Assembly (NCBI GenBank): GCA_028554645.1
Contig: JAQOOI010000080.1
Span: forward strand, 186,001-250,000
Direction: 5' to 3'
Source of the DNA: Omphalotus guepiniiformis
Taxonomy: Eukaryota; Basidiomycota; Agaricomycetes; Agaricales; Omphalotaceae
Length of the DNA stretch: 64,000 nt
Part shown: positions 11,551-22,854 of the stretch, piece by piece
Position numbering within the stretch: position 1 is the stretch's first letter
Layout: each line of letters starts with the position of its first letter
The notes under the pieces: generated by a model
Database searches by the model: none
What the model saw: only the letters and a program-made list of their open reading frames with translations
Told to the model about the DNA's origin: nothing
Position numbers and translations under genes: made by a program

Positions 11551-13935
11551 CTATACATCGAGTTTCTCCATGTCCATTTCAATTGTATTATCTACCCCAG
11601 ACCCGCCTAACCCTGTCAAACCGAGCCCAAAGACATCCCCTCGAGGATGAGTCTGAAGGTTACCGCCTTTGAGGCTAGTTCTACCCTTTAGGCCTTCCTC
11701 TCTTCTCCTGACGCTTCTATAGACATCTCTCTGTCTTTCTCTCCCTCTATGTTCCTGATCATCTCTATCCTCTGCTCCCCGCACACCATTAGCCGCGCGA
11801 CGAACAGTATGATCCTCAGTCCTTCCTCTTTCATTGGCCCTCACATGCACATCTTCAGGCCTGACATACATTCGTCTTTCACCTTTCGGTACACCCCCCG
11901 ACCCGTAGCTTTGTAGTGCCTTGACTATAAGAAAGAAATAAACCATCCCGAGCAGAAAGACAGAGGTGATTGCGATCCGTGGTCCCAATGCTGCAAGAGG
12001 GCTTAGCGACGACCGCTCGTCTGGGTCCAAGGTTGATCCAGTGCGCCAGACGAACGAGAGGATCGATACGATAAAGGAGATCATGGACCATGACAGCCAT
12101 ACCGCGGGCATAGCCAGTAACACCCAGACGTTCCACCATAGCAGAGTCTTGGACTTCTGGGCTTCCTAAATGATATACCAGGTGTCCGTCAGCAAGCATT
12201 TAGTAAGATAGACAACCGAGGGATGCTCACCTCCGCCCAACGTGATGCCCGATACATGCTCCTCATTGTCCCGAATCTCACGATATACATGCAACCGTAT
12301 GACAAGCTCATGAGTGAACAGATCAACGAAATCAATGCAGCGGTTCTTGTGAGCGGGTCGCTAGCAGCGTCGGGTATTTGAAACATCGTCAAAATAGCAC
12401 TAACGGTTCACAAGGGAGGACAAATCTTCATGAGCAGACGACAAGGAAAAACTCGACAAAATGACATACGATAACAACAACGCCGAGACCAAATTCAATG
12501 TCTTCCACTCCCTCATCAGCGAATCTATAAATGCCTCCCACGAAAGTTTGAACCTAACCAGCGCGGGCGAAACTAGAGGCGTAGACCATTCCTCTGGCAA
12601 TGGAAGAGGCAGATCAACCACTGACGCAGCAGCAGCAGCAAGATTCGTCGCGGATGCTATCCCAGCCGCCATAGAGTTAGCATTTGCTTGTCCATTCACC
12701 CCAGCACCAGTTCCCATCGCCGCTCCAGGCCCCAATCCATTCGTCATAAGGAAATGACTCCCACCACGCCCGCACGCTTCTATCATCCTCTGTATATCAG
12801 GTCTACTGACCTCCGCGTCTTCGAATATCCGAGCGACGCGGGAAAAGTACATGGAAGGTATACGGAGGAGCATGTGCAGGTATATGAATCTTGGAAGAGT
12901 ATCTGCGAAGAACACTTGGGTATCGTGTGCGCGTTGTTGAAGTGGTGCGAGGTCGTGGAGAGAGGTATGAGAATGAGCAGTCGTAAAGACACGAACGGTG
13001 GGAAGTTCTGTGTCTTGAGGAAGACCTCCGGACGAGCGTGAACCGATGCAAGGGAACGAGGGCATTTGGAATCGGAATTGCGACCGATACGGGTTGACGG
13101 GGACAAAGGGTTCTTCGTGACGAGTATGGGGTCTATGAAGACCTGCGGACCATTGGTGTAGAATTCGTAAAGGGGAAGTCGCGCGAGACCGCGAGGCCGA
13201 ATGAGAAGGGGAAGCAGATCCCAGGTATCTATTTGACGCTGATTCAGGCTGGTCTCTCAGAGCATAATCTCCTGCGGCAGAAGCTCTCAGCGCAGGCGAA
13301 GGTGCAGTGGGATCGCTTCCACGATTCAATCTGGTAAACGCTGTTTAAAGCAATTAGTCCTTTTCAAAACACTGAGAGTACAACAAAAGCAAGCCTGACC
13401 TTGCCTCACACCATGCATGGTAGATGTGCGCTCACTCTCAAATGATACCCGTTGACGAGGCGTCTCTCGTTCCAACGACCCCTCAGAAGCACTCGCACGA
13501 GGGCGAGGGCTATTCCATGTGTTGTTATTCAAGGGCTGGCTGGACGATCCAAGAGAATCTCTATTGGGAGAAGAGACATTTGGCCATGATTTAGAGGCAT
13601 CTAAGCTATGCCTGAACAGGCGCGGGGATTGGTTTATCAGAGGTGATCTTCCACTGCGGTTGTTGAGATTCGGACTTGTCACGGATTGCGGAAGAGCAGA
13701 GAGCTTGTCAGAGAGAGTAAGAGCAGAAGATACGGTCGCATTTGATTCTAATAGCGTATTCAGACGCATTTATGGAACAAAGAAAACCGAAAAACGTACC
13801 TGGTGAAGTAGACGACTGACCCAGCTTCAAATTTTCCCCAGTCTCTGTCAGTGAAGGAAAAGGTATAGTATCCACCTTCCTTTCTGTGATCTTAGGCACA
13901 TCATCCTGAGATTGATACGATGGTCCAGACGACAT
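11551..13935 (-). CDS. Conserved-looking multi-pass membrane protein, 708 aa, function unknown
   Basis: Exons on the minus strand: 13935-13800, 13747-13412, 13340-12470, 12399-12231, 12165-11551. All phases close and introns are 52-71 bp. The N-terminal 250 residues are Ser/Pro-rich and probably cytosolic. A central amphipathic region is followed by hydrophobic segments in the third, fourth and fifth exons (ALLLSAILTMF, LISLICSLMSLSYGCMYIV, a Trp-rich stretch after EAQKSKTLLWWNVW, and ITSVFLLGMVYFFLIV). The tail is Arg/Glu-rich. This layout recurs in basidiomycete genomes as an uncharacterised integral membrane protein. It is divergent from the gene at 14365. Confidence 0.75.
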
Positions 13936-14364
13936 AGTGCTCGATCGACAATATCTTCTGAACGCCTTGGAAGTTGATTCAGAGAAAGAAGGACGAGCCA
14001 GATAAAAACGAAGTCGATTCGAAGCGATTTACGAGCAGTTAAAGGCCATCCAAGGTGTACATAAAAGAGAAGATTCAAGAGTAACCAGTGAGTATTGCTC
14101 TGGTGGTCAGCTGTAACACTGGCTGTACATGACCGCAGGGGCTCAAAGGCGCCCCAAAAAGGATGTAACGGACCGCGTTGCGCTAGCAGATCACGCGGAA
14201 GTCACGTGGCTCTTGGAGGATAGAGTGCCCCCAGCGCCGCTTACAGTTCCTCCTCTCTTCTTTCTACTACTACATACTACATACTCACCTAATAAGCTCT
14301 CTTCTCGACCAAGCTTTCTCATTGCTATCTGTTCATTTCTATCTAATCGCTCGTTTTTTTCATA
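13936..14364. promoter_or_regulatory. Divergent intergenic region, likely bidirectional promoter
   Basis: The 429 bp between two head-to-head genes. On the plus side a pyrimidine-rich run (about 14240-14350, CTCTTCTTTC-like) leads to the ATG at 14365, a common fungal core-promoter layout. No TATA box or known operator was recognised. Confidence 0.4.
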
Positions 14365-15075
14365 ATGATTGCCCCCATTCGTCGTGATGATTCTACGGTC
14401 CAAACACTTTCACGCTCTGTTGGCTTTCGACCTCTGGTATTCGTCGCTGCTGGAGTTGGTGCTCTAATCTTTGCTCTTATCGTGATATACGCCATCTGGT
14501 CGCTCAAAAAGGCTAGGCGACTCCGAGCTCAAGAACTGGAAACGAAGGTACGCTTGATAGTTCATGACCTTATCTGCTATGCAAGTAACCCTGGGGACAC
14601 TATCAAGAACGTCAAAAAGTCAAGTGCCTTACGTGAACTAATACTACTCAGCCCCAAGATTCCTCAAGCTGATTCTCCTCTTCCTGAGAAACGTCAATTA
14701 ACCACCCCGCCTTTACCCTCAACGCTTTGTTCTCCTCCCTCAACCCACTCGCGCGATATCGTTTCTTGGATCTCGCAAGACCTAACTGTAGGCTCAAACG
14801 ACGGGTACGCATACCTTAGCTCGAGACATCGCTTTGCCAGCCCCTCGGAACCTATGAGCTGGGTCAGATTCGAGTTGGTTGCTCGCCCGGCTCCTGTTGC
14901 CAAGTTTCGTGAACAGAATGGTGCCATTGTGGAGAAGGAATGGCAGCCTCCATTGAAGGACGGGGTCCGCTGGGGGAGTGTTTCGTACACGCTCGGAAGA
15001 CCGGTGAAGGGCAAGTGTGGTGCACACAAGGGAGGCATGGAGAATCGGCCTACCCCGGCAGCTTTATTCAAGTAA
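14365..15075 (+). CDS. Small single-pass membrane protein, 236 aa
   Basis: One open frame of 236 codons after a pyrimidine-rich leader. A strong membrane helix at about residues 26-48 (FVAAGVGALIFALIVIYAIW) is followed by a basic stop-transfer segment (KKARRLR) and a soluble tail with no known domain. A donor-like GTACGC at 14548 and a branch/acceptor-like ACTAATACTACTCAG near 14654 suggest an intron, but removing it shifts the frame into a stop within seven codons. I therefore keep the unspliced frame. The true C-terminus could differ if another intron restores the frame. Confidence 0.5.
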   Translation: MIAPIRRDDSTVQTLSRSVGFRPLVFVAAGVGALIFALIVIYAIWSLKKARRLRAQELETKVRLIVHDLICYASNPGDTIKNVKKSSALRELILLSPKIPQADSPLPEKRQLTTPPLPSTLCSPPSTHSRDIVSWISQDLTVGSNDGYAYLSSRHRFASPSEPMSWVRFELVARPAPVAKFREQNGAIVEKEWQPPLKDGVRWGSVSYTLGRPVKGKCGAHKGGMENRPTPAALFK

Positions 15076-15394
15076 CGCTCTCTGGATCTTCAAGTCATCA
15101 AGGCGGCCAAGTTGTGACAAGGGCAAGAATTTTTGCGCTGTGTTCTGTGTTTGGGTATCGCATTCAAGTTCTACTATCTCACGTTCCTTTCACTTCCGTA
15201 TCGTATATCGTGCTCTAATGTTTAATATCTAATCGTTTATTTATATACAAGGCCACTTACGCCAGTTACGACTTCGACAACTCTATCCGCCACTCTTTAC
15301 GAATACTTTATGCATAATCTCCGTAAACTGCATGTAGTTATAATATTACACCCACAGAATGAAACATACAACACCTCAAATCGATTATTCAGAA
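15076..15394. other. Intergenic between convergent genes, no gene seen
   Basis: Tail-to-tail spacer between the small membrane protein and the alkyltransferase gene. Only short open frames. No hairpin terminator or RNA gene recognised. Confidence 0.5.
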
Positions 15395-16147
15395 CTATGA
15401 TGCTCTCCAGAGGAAGGTAGAATCCTTCAAATAACCATTTTTCGTGAACCTTACACCTTCATATTCCAACAACTCTAGCTTTTGATTAACCCACGTTCCC
15501 GTCTTGCCCTGTGGACCCCACTCGCCCTTGAGTCCGCCTATATACCGTGAGGAGGCTATGACGCGATGACAGGGGATTCCTGGCGCGAAGGGGTTTTCTC
15601 TGAGAGCTCCCCCGACTGATAGAAAGATTATGGTCCAGTGACTGTAGAACGGATCTGGAGCGAGAATGAGGAGAACTTCCCTGAACGAGGTGACCCGCCG
15701 ATTGCATCGCATATATCTTTGTACGTGCACACTTTACCTTTGGGAGGCTTGCTAATGAAGTCGTACACGTCCCATTGATGTGGTGTTACGCGCTTTGTTG
15801 AAGTAGAGTGAGGTTTTGTTACTTATGAGTTATATATCGTCCAAGCGGAATATTTCTTTTGTTAATACTTACCTTTCCAGATGGCTTTCTATATGCTTTC
15901 CGCTCTGCTTCCGTTGTTGGATAGTAGTATACTGGATCTATTGGCAGGTACTTATTGTATTATATATAAGGTTGAAGTTCAATGGAGGCATACCGTTCTC
16001 AGCCCTTGGAGCTGGAAGCTGGCTCTCAATACTGTCCTCTACTTCAGCCTGAGAGGCACCATGATCTTGACCGAAGTCAAGGTCACAAGAAGAGTCCGAG
16101 GAAGATTCGCGTTCGCTAAAAAACTTGGAAGCTTGAGTGCGTGTCAT
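15395..16147 (-). CDS. MGT1: O6-alkylguanine-DNA alkyltransferase (MGMT type), with a non-canonical splice donor
   Basis: Repairs O6-alkylguanine in nuclear DNA by moving the alkyl group to its own cysteine (suicide reaction). Exons 16147-15994, 15937-15873, 15792-15681 and 15615-15395 give 183 residues. The DNA-binding/active-site domain is clear: TPHQWDVYDFI, KGKVCTY, GGSPRSVGGALRENPFAPG, then PCHRV with the acceptor cysteine at about 126, and SRYIGGLKGEW. The PCHRV cysteine marks a true transferase rather than the Trp-containing ATL proteins. Oddity: the last intron (15680-15616) begins GGAAGT where the consensus is GTAAGT, while its acceptor (ATCAG) and the frame across it are normal. Retaining the intron gives a premature stop. 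N-terminal extensions are short and variable in fungi. Confidence 0.85.
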
Positions 16148-16389
16148 TGTTCGGAGGTAATTAGGACGAAGGTAGGAGATGGTATGTAGGAGAGGGTAGG
16201 AAAGTCCAGTCACCTATTTACGAGTACAGGGAGGTATGAGTCAGACTTGAGCGCTCTACGAGTACCACGTGATGATCACATGATAGTTATCAATTAAGGG
16301 CCGGTCCACCACCAAGAACGAATATCACGATAACTCGGACTTGCGCTCAGGGTATTGCACGGTGCACGCGCCTCCGTACGTGACCATGG
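16148..16389. other. Host DNA upstream of alkyltransferase, left flank of Ngaro element
   Basis: 242 bp holding the presumed promoter of the alkyltransferase gene (minus strand) and ending at the outer edge of the Ngaro B2 repeat. No gene seen. Confidence 0.5.
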
Positions 16390-16768
16390 ATAAGATGGGT
16401 GCCTTGTGTCCGAAGGATCGTGGTGTTGGAATATTCCCGGTAGAATATTCCAAGCGTCCTAGAATCTAAATGGCTTCTAAGTACCTGGTGTCCGTGAATC
16501 GTCCAGTGGGAAGTTCTGTTAGATTCTAGGAGGGAAGTCGATGCTTCATCCGAGTAGGTGAGTCGATGCTTCATCCGAGTAGGTGGGTCTGCCTGAGGCC
16601 CGGCCCGGGCTGCCGAGATGCCGAGATGCCGGTCACGTGATCCCAACACGTCCAGGTTCGAGTAGGAGGACGCGGGATAGGGCATGCGGCACTCGATTGC
16701 AGAAGGGGGCCGAGGTCTGAGCTTTTGGGAACCAGGTGAGGAGAAATCTCTAGGGGCCTGGAACATCC
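16390..16768 (-). repeat. Ngaro B2 split direct repeat (379 bp)
   Basis: Outer 3' repeat of the element. Same length and sequence as 16948-17326 apart from about one base (CATCCG versus CATCCA). Contains an internal duplication of GTCGATGCTTCATCC. A 25-bp spacer separates it from A2. Confidence 0.9.
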
Positions 16769-16793
16769 AATGCTGAAAGGGGAGGCGGGCGGG

Positions 16794-16947
16794 CGACACG
16801 AGAAAAGACTAAAAGGCGACGAGGCTGATGAGGAGCGGAAGCAAAAGGACGCGACCAGATTCAGTCACGTTATGAATCTGGCGCGTGCCGGTCACAGCCC
16901 CGTCACAATCTTATCCTGTGATAAGCTGCTTCGCCGCTTATCTCGGA
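16794..16947 (-). repeat. Ngaro A2 split direct repeat (154 bp)
   Basis: Internal copy of the 5' end repeat A1 (22855-23008), with one visible difference (AGCCCCG versus AGCCTCG). It abuts B1 directly. The CTCGGA/ATAAG junction equals the two element ends joined, as expected for the circular intermediate. Confidence 0.9.
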
Positions 16948-17326
16948 ATAAGATGGGTGCCTTGTGTCCGAAGGATCGTGGTGTTGGAATATTCCCGGTA
17001 GAATATTCCAAGCGTCCTAGAATCTAAATGGCTTCTAAGTACCTGGTGTCCGTGAATCGTCCAGTGGGAAGTTCTGTTAGATTCTAGGAGGGAAGTCGAT
17101 GCTTCATCCAAGTAGGTGAGTCGATGCTTCATCCGAGTAGGTGGGTCTGCCTGAGGCCCGGCCCGGGCTGCCGAGATGCCGAGATGCCGGTCACGTGATC
17201 CCAACACGTCCAGGTTCGAGTAGGAGGACGCGGGATAGGGCATGCGGCACTCGATTGCAGAAGGGGGCCGAGGTCTGAGCTTTTGGGAACCAGGTGAGGA
17301 GAAATCTCTAGGGGCCTGGAACATCC
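16948..17326 (-). repeat. Ngaro B1 split direct repeat (379 bp)
   Basis: Internal copy of the B repeat, downstream of the recombinase gene and adjacent to A2. Pairs with 16390-16768. Confidence 0.9.
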
Positions 17327-17501
17327 CAAACTGAGCTAAGCTCCAACAGACAGGACCGGGAGATGTCGACAGGGCTGGACACCCACCCGAGCTTTGCGAA
17401 GTGCGCTTTCCCAGGAGTTTCACATCGCCATGGGCAGTAGTGGGTATTATTAAGTTTCCCAATGGAATACATGGTTGACGACACAAGTAGCTAAGTGTAT
17501 T

Positions 17502-19048
17502 TTAAAAGTCCGTAAGGTCACTTTCTAGGCCCGAAGTGGCTAATGTCATAAGATCTTTGGGAATGTTGTGCGAGATACGGAACCGATCCAATTCTTCGGC
17601 AATCCTGTCGATATGCTGGCGTTGGTAAGCTTTGGAAGTTGCCATAGGCAGGATTTCTTCCACTCTGCGCCAGTAGAGCAGGAACGCTAGCGACGTCCAT
17701 CCCCCCGTTGCTGCGACCACTTCCGGAGGGACCCCGGCTAACAACAGCTGGACTGCTCCCCCAATCCTGAAGCTGTGGCCCAGCACATGGTACATACCTG
17801 CCGCCTTCCATACCGCATAACAGAAGGATAGAAACTCAGTCTTGGGAAGGTGCTGGGGAGAACCGTCTTCATTGGAGTATGAGAACAAGGGAAACGTGTC
17901 GGGTACGGAGACGTTTACGGCTAGGTGGTTGCGCAGAGCCGCCACGGGACATATCCCGTCAGGGTCGTAAGGCCGTGATGTGAGAACAACCGTCGCCCCT
18001 TGCTCCCGCGTGGTCTTCGTCCATGGAATACGAAAACTCACTCCCGTGGAACCATCGGGACATTGCGTGAAGGAAAATCTGGGACGTGTCAGCTGGGAAA
18101 GAGCGAAGAGAAAAGTGTTACGAACGAAGTAGCGAAAGTGACGTGCAATTTCGGGTCGAATTTGGCTCGTGAAGGCACCGTCGTCTCTCCAAGGCGACGG
18201 CACCCGTAAAAAGTACAAACGGCGATGGCCCAAATGGCTGCTTGACGTGGGTTCTTGAGGTCGAGAGATTTTTTGAGAGTGATCAGGTGCTCGGGAGAGA
18301 CTGGGGCTCGTAGCGCTCGTTTGTGGTGAGAACCTTCTTTGTTTGCCGTGGTCCGTGCCATCTGCACCCAGCGTTCTTCGCCACACCAGGGAGCGCCCTT
18401 GATGTCATGGAAAGCTTTGAGTCCCGAAAGCCAGTTCGAAACCGTCTTCCCTGACACTGAGCCCTTGAAGTGTCCCACGAAGGCCGCTACTAGAGCTTTG
18501 TCCGCCGGCATACGATCTTCTTTGGAAATGTTGAACTTGTCACAAAACTGGTTGAAACGAAGAAGCCCCGCCGCGTAGCAGGTTTTAGTGTTGTTGATCG
18601 TCGAGCCCAAGACCGCTGAAGCCGCGAGGTTAGTGATGTCGTGTGGCCATTTGGAGGCCATTTTCTCTGCTTGTCGTAATGAGAAGGGGGTTTGCCAGTC
18701 CTGCAGGCGATAGTGTGCGCGAACCGCTGGGCGTAAGGATGAAGAAAGGATCTCAGAACCTTTTCGAGGTTTTCTATTCGCCCGATGAGAAGAAGGGGCT
18801 TGCTGAACTTGATGAGCGTGAGAGGGGGCCGAAACTAAGCTATGCAAGTTGCCTGAAGACGTTGATGTTACAGAGATGCGAGACGTTGCTGATGATGCGA
18901 TATGCCTTCCTGGCATTGTTCTATATTTGAAAGGACTGAAAAAGGGAGATGGAAACGAAGCCGATTGCAAGTGAGTCGGAGGAGGGCGCGGTTCTCCAAC
19001 GCTCACGCCAACTTTTGTTGGCTGTACCGTGAGGAAACCTTTAAACAT
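17502..19048 (-). CDS. Ngaro tyrosine recombinase
   Basis: Exons 19048-18143 and 18092-17502 joined across a 50-bp intron (GTCACT..CCCAG) give 498 residues. The start at 19048 overlaps the RNase H stop (19041) by 8 nt. An N-terminal Ser-rich region is followed by a SAM-like core-binding domain and the catalytic domain. The first Arg is in FYGCRRLGE, the HxxR box is GHSFRIGG, and the tyrosine nucleophile is probably in LAFLLYWRR. The enzyme integrates the circular DNA copy. The frame is open throughout, so it may be functional. Confidence 0.85.
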
Positions 19049-21641
19049 ATTGAAGTACTGGCCGGAGTTCCTCCGGGAGGTCAAACGACATGAGAAGCTT
19101 ATCCGTATGCTGGCCCATTTTCCCGCGCGAGATGGGATCAGCTGGATTCTTGGCGGACTCGACGTACTCGAGTGTGGAACTGATATGAAGTGAGTTGAGA
19201 ACCGCAAATGAGCGGCGAATGGAGAAATTCATCCACTTGTTTGGACTCCGGGATTTTGTTAGTGCCCCAATGGTGCCCTGGTTATCGGAGTGGATGAGCA
19301 GGTGGATGTCATGGAGACCCAAGTCAGCGAGGAAGTAGATGAGTAATTCAATGGCCAACGTTTCGAGCCAGCATATATCTCGGCCCGGAATTTTCCAGTC
19401 CGGGTGCAGCTGGAAAGCCGCCCACTGTCGACCTATAACAATCCCGATGCCCCAGTCTGTCGACGCGTCGACAAAGATTCCCAGGTCCTGCGCTGGACCT
19501 TTGAATACGAGGGCTCGCGTGAATCCCGTCGAATCTAATGCGTTGATCCACCACCTCAAGTCATCTATGAGCAGTCTAGGTGGGTATCGTCGCGTCAAGT
19601 AGCTCCCTTGAAGGGGAAGAATAAGTTTGGGGAAAGTCAAGTAATCAGGTTAAATACCTTTGAAAGTCGCCATAAAGTTCGAGATCGATGGCAAGCGCGT
19701 ACGGCCTTCTTCATACACAAAGGCACAGTGGCATAGGATCCCATGTAGGGTTTCTAGAAGCTCCAGGCCACAACGATTGCGCTCGTATGCATCGATGAAA
19801 CCCCTCACGCGTGCCAAGTACTTCAGACGTTTGGGGTCCGGGAGCGAAACCAGTTTGTTAGGGAGATCCCATGAAAACCCGATGAACGTGGTTTGGAAGA
19901 GGAATTCGTCGTCCCCCTTCGTGGGGTGCCACGGGACCTTTAGGGACTCGACGCGCCTCATCATCTCCGCCTTGTTGTAAGAGTAAGCGAATGGAACTTG
20001 GCCTGGGATGGGGTAGCGCAAAGCCTTGAAGTCGTCTTCATACTTCATAACTGGGCCCACCCCCTCCGCATGCCAGATATCTACCGTCGCGTTGGCAATC
20101 ATGCCCGCGTTGCTGCTAGCTGAGGCAGCCCCAAACGGAACGCAATGGTCCACATAGAAAGAACCTTTCGCACCCTGTACCACGAGGAAAGGTTTATGGT
20201 CCGGTAAGGCGGGGCAAGTTCTATGGAACTTTTCAATGTCGATGGTGCAAGCCTGCGTACCCACCGGAGCTGCTGCGATCTACGAACGAACGACCATCAG
20301 CTTCTCGCTCAAGTCGGTTGACGGTAAGACAAGTGGTCATGCAGTAATATGATTGAAAGAACGAAAGGACGAGAAAGATACGTCAGGAAGAGTTAAGAAA
20401 GGGTGGAAGAAAGAGGAAGTGCTCCTGAGTAAGAGAGGTTTTGGCGTGAAAGAAAGTTGAAGGAAAGAAACCCCTTTGCCAGTGATAAACGAAACGAAAG
20501 ACTATTCGCGGATAGAGTCGTGGCATATTACAAAAGAAAGATTGCGCCTGTACTTCTGAAGACACCACGGTAGGGTGGGTGAAGTAGCGCAGTACTCATG
20601 TTCGCCCCCGATTCGATCGGTAGGGGAAAGAAGGAAGTATGACAAAAGATAACGATATCTTTGTGAAGAAAGTAGACTCACGATTTCAGCCACTTTTGCT
20701 GCCGTATCAAAACGGGTTGGGAAGTCCTCCTTCTTTATATAAGAATTAACCGACGCCTGAGCCTCCGACCCTTTCGACAGGTGGCGACAGACGCGGAATT
20801 TCGGGGGAAGGTCGGGACCCTGGTCCTGTTCCGCCACAATGAATGGAGACACGTAGATCAGACCCCTCATGATCACCTCTACCTCCTCTCTCGAGTAAGG
20901 GCCTGTGAATCGTCCCGACTCGAGCTCGTCGTTGATATATTTATTAATGACCTCCGGGTGTTGCATGCATGACGGATGGTTGGGAAAGATGGTTGTGCGT
21001 TCTAAAAGAGGCATGGCTCCCAAGGGAAAGCCCTGACGTAGATTGCGAGCAAGAAGTTGGTATTGTGAGGAGAAGTCGTGTAAGGATAGGTAACGTTCGA
21101 AAGCATCTGCATTGTACGGAGTGACGATACGCTCATAGAGCTCGTCATGGTTTGGATTAGCGTTGGAAAGTCGATAGCGTCGATGAATGTCATTAGAGAA
21201 ATCGTGATAAGCAAGTGTTTTCGGAAGAGCAATGGTAATGAATTCCTCAACTGTCAGAGGGTTTCTGTTGACACACCCAATCGAAAGCTCGGTGGGTTCC
21301 GGATCCACAGAGTGTACAGATGTGCTCTCGCTCGCATTTCTCGCATCGACCCTCGCCCTTTTTGGAGCCGTAGATGTTATATGAGATGCAGATGGGGCGG
21401 TCCGTTTTGGGAGTGAAGGGACTAAAACCTTTTCGAACCGACCACTTCGTAGGTTTCGAGGCGGGGTGGGTGGATAGTTGGTGTCCTCGCTCGCCACAGA
21501 GGAGGCAACACGGGGGCGAGCTGCTCTTAGCTTCCCGGTTGCCCCGTTGAAAGGGATGGAAACGACTCGACTCTCCCCTGTCGACTCCTTTACCTTTGTC
21601 TGATCCCCGCCATTTACGGTCGTCCTCCGAACGCAGTGCAC
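19041..21641 (-). CDS. Ngaro reverse transcriptase-RNase H
   Basis: Exons 21641-20682, 20279-19658 and 19606-19041 (introns 402 and 51 bp) stay in frame for about 715 codons. RT signatures are IDIEKF, VPFGAASASSNAG and the catalytic box, which reads YEDDF instead of the usual Y-V/M/L-DD. RNase H residues are visible as VDAST, WLET, SDNQG and the final NPADP. The first 395 nt overlap the gag frame in another register (+1) and there is no clear ATG, so translation may use splicing, frameshifting or reinitiation. Together with gag it would convert element RNA to DNA. Confidence 0.8.
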
Positions 21642-22830
21642 GCATCTGCTCGCGAACCTTCTGCTCTACTCGCACCTCCAGACGTGTCTCCAACTCCTCG
21701 TCGTACTTCTGTTGTTGTTGGCAGGCGATCCATTCCTGGTAGTAGGTCTCCAAGTCAAAAACATAGTTACGTGACTCATGCTCCCTGCGCAGCTTGCTTT
21801 CCACCGGCTTCCAGTATTTGTACAGCTTCGTGCGCTGGAGCTGTTTAATGAAGAAGTCGAAGTGCTGAAGGGCAAAGGAACCGAAAGGTCCCTTCTCACC
21901 CTCTTCATCACGTTGGATCTCGAACCTCGTGAAATTCTCCGCTGCTTCTAGAAAGTCAGCGAAATCCGGCAGCCCTTCAAAGTCGAGGTCGTCAGCGGGA
22001 ATGCCACGGTCCTTGCAGATCTGTGGAACGTCCAACGTGGTTACCTTCCTGTCCTGCGATTTTTGGTTGGAAGGTCGTGTGGTTTTGGTGGGTAACATCA
22101 TCGCGTTATCCATCAAGTATACGAGGTTCGCGGTCGAGAACAACCCCAAAGGGAGACGGTGATGGTTAGCCGCGACGAAAAGATCCGAATGGAACTTCAC
22201 CTCCGCAGGAATACCGCGAATCCGCTGAACCGGTGTAGTTTTGGGGGCATATACTCGCTGGGGGTTTGATGTGCCTTCTTCGGATGATTCTGAAGAGTTT
22301 ACCCCAACCAGATCTGTACCTGTCAGATTTACCCCAGACCGATCAGTACCTGTCAAACTTTCCCCAGTCGAATCTACCCCAGAGGCAGCTCCGGATGAAA
22401 TCGCCCCAGTTGAACTCGCCCCAGGCAAATTCGCCCCAGGCAAATTCGAACCGGATGAACTCGAAGCAGCCGCCGCCGCCAGACGCTCCTCGTCTTCCTT
22501 GTTCCTGCTGTTCATCCAGTTAATCCACCTGATGGGAATGAGGTTTTCAAGACGCTGAAAAAGAGTAGTCGAGGTCCTGATACTTTCGTATTCCTCCTCC
22601 TCAACCGTGATGAGAGAGGCTGAGGACGACACAGGCGAGAGAGTGGGCTCTCTCAACCTGTCCAACCTACGTTGGCGTTTAGCCTCGTTACTTTCCATGA
22701 TCTTCATGTTGTTCTTCAGTTTCGTGTCCAGCGAGAGAGCCTTGAGAGCCTGGATAATTGCTGGAGTGGTGTGAGTTTTATGGTTCCTAGTACCATCGTT
22801 AAGAGAGGATCCTCTGAGTACGAGAGACAT
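21247..22830 (-). CDS. Ngaro gag-like nucleocapsid protein
   Basis: From the ATG at 22830 the frame runs 527 codons; its start lies just inside the A1 repeat. Features: a low-complexity repeat region (alternating short units around SGxNLTGTD at about residues 140-180), a predicted coiled segment (QKVREQMRALR), a CLLCGERGHQLSTH zinc-knuckle-like motif (CX2CX4HX4H), and a second Cys-rich segment near the C-terminus. It would package element RNA. It is open throughout. Confidence 0.75.
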   Translation of the reverse strand: MSLVLRGSSLNDGTRNHKTHTTPAIIQALKALSLDTKLKNNMKIMESNEAKRQRRLDRLREPTLSPVSSSASLITVEEEEYESIRTSTTLFQRLENLIPIRWINWMNSRNKEDEERLAAAAASSSSGSNLPGANLPGASSTGAISSGAASGVDSTGESLTGTDRSGVNLTGTDLVGVNSSESSEEGTSNPQRVYAPKTTPVQRIRGIPAEVKFHSDLFVAANHHRLPLGLFSTANLVYLMDNAMMLPTKTTRPSNQKSQDRKVTTLDVPQICKDRGIPADDLDFEGLPDFADFLEAAENFTRFEIQRDEEGEKGPFGSFALQHFDFFIKQLQRTKLYKYWKPVESKLRREHESRNYVFDLETYYQEWIACQQQQKYDEELETRLEVRVEQKVREQMRALRSEDDRKWRGSDKGKGVDRGESSRFHPFQRGNREAKSSSPPCCLLCGERGHQLSTHPASKPTKWSVRKGFSPFTPKTDRPICISYNIYGSKKGEGRCEKCEREHICTLCGSGTHRAFDWVCQQKPSDS

Positions 22831-22854
22831 TTTCTTTGAATGAGAACACGAAGA

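Noticed and set aside
14548..14654. Intron in the 236-codon membrane-protein frame
   Set aside because: Donor and branch/acceptor-like sequences exist, but splicing them shifts the frame into an early stop; the unspliced frame is open.
17200..17240. tRNA-like GGTTCGAGTAGG sequence
   Set aside because: It resembles a T-arm but no acceptor stem or anticodon arm could be built. It lies in the Ngaro B repeat and recurs at about 16650.
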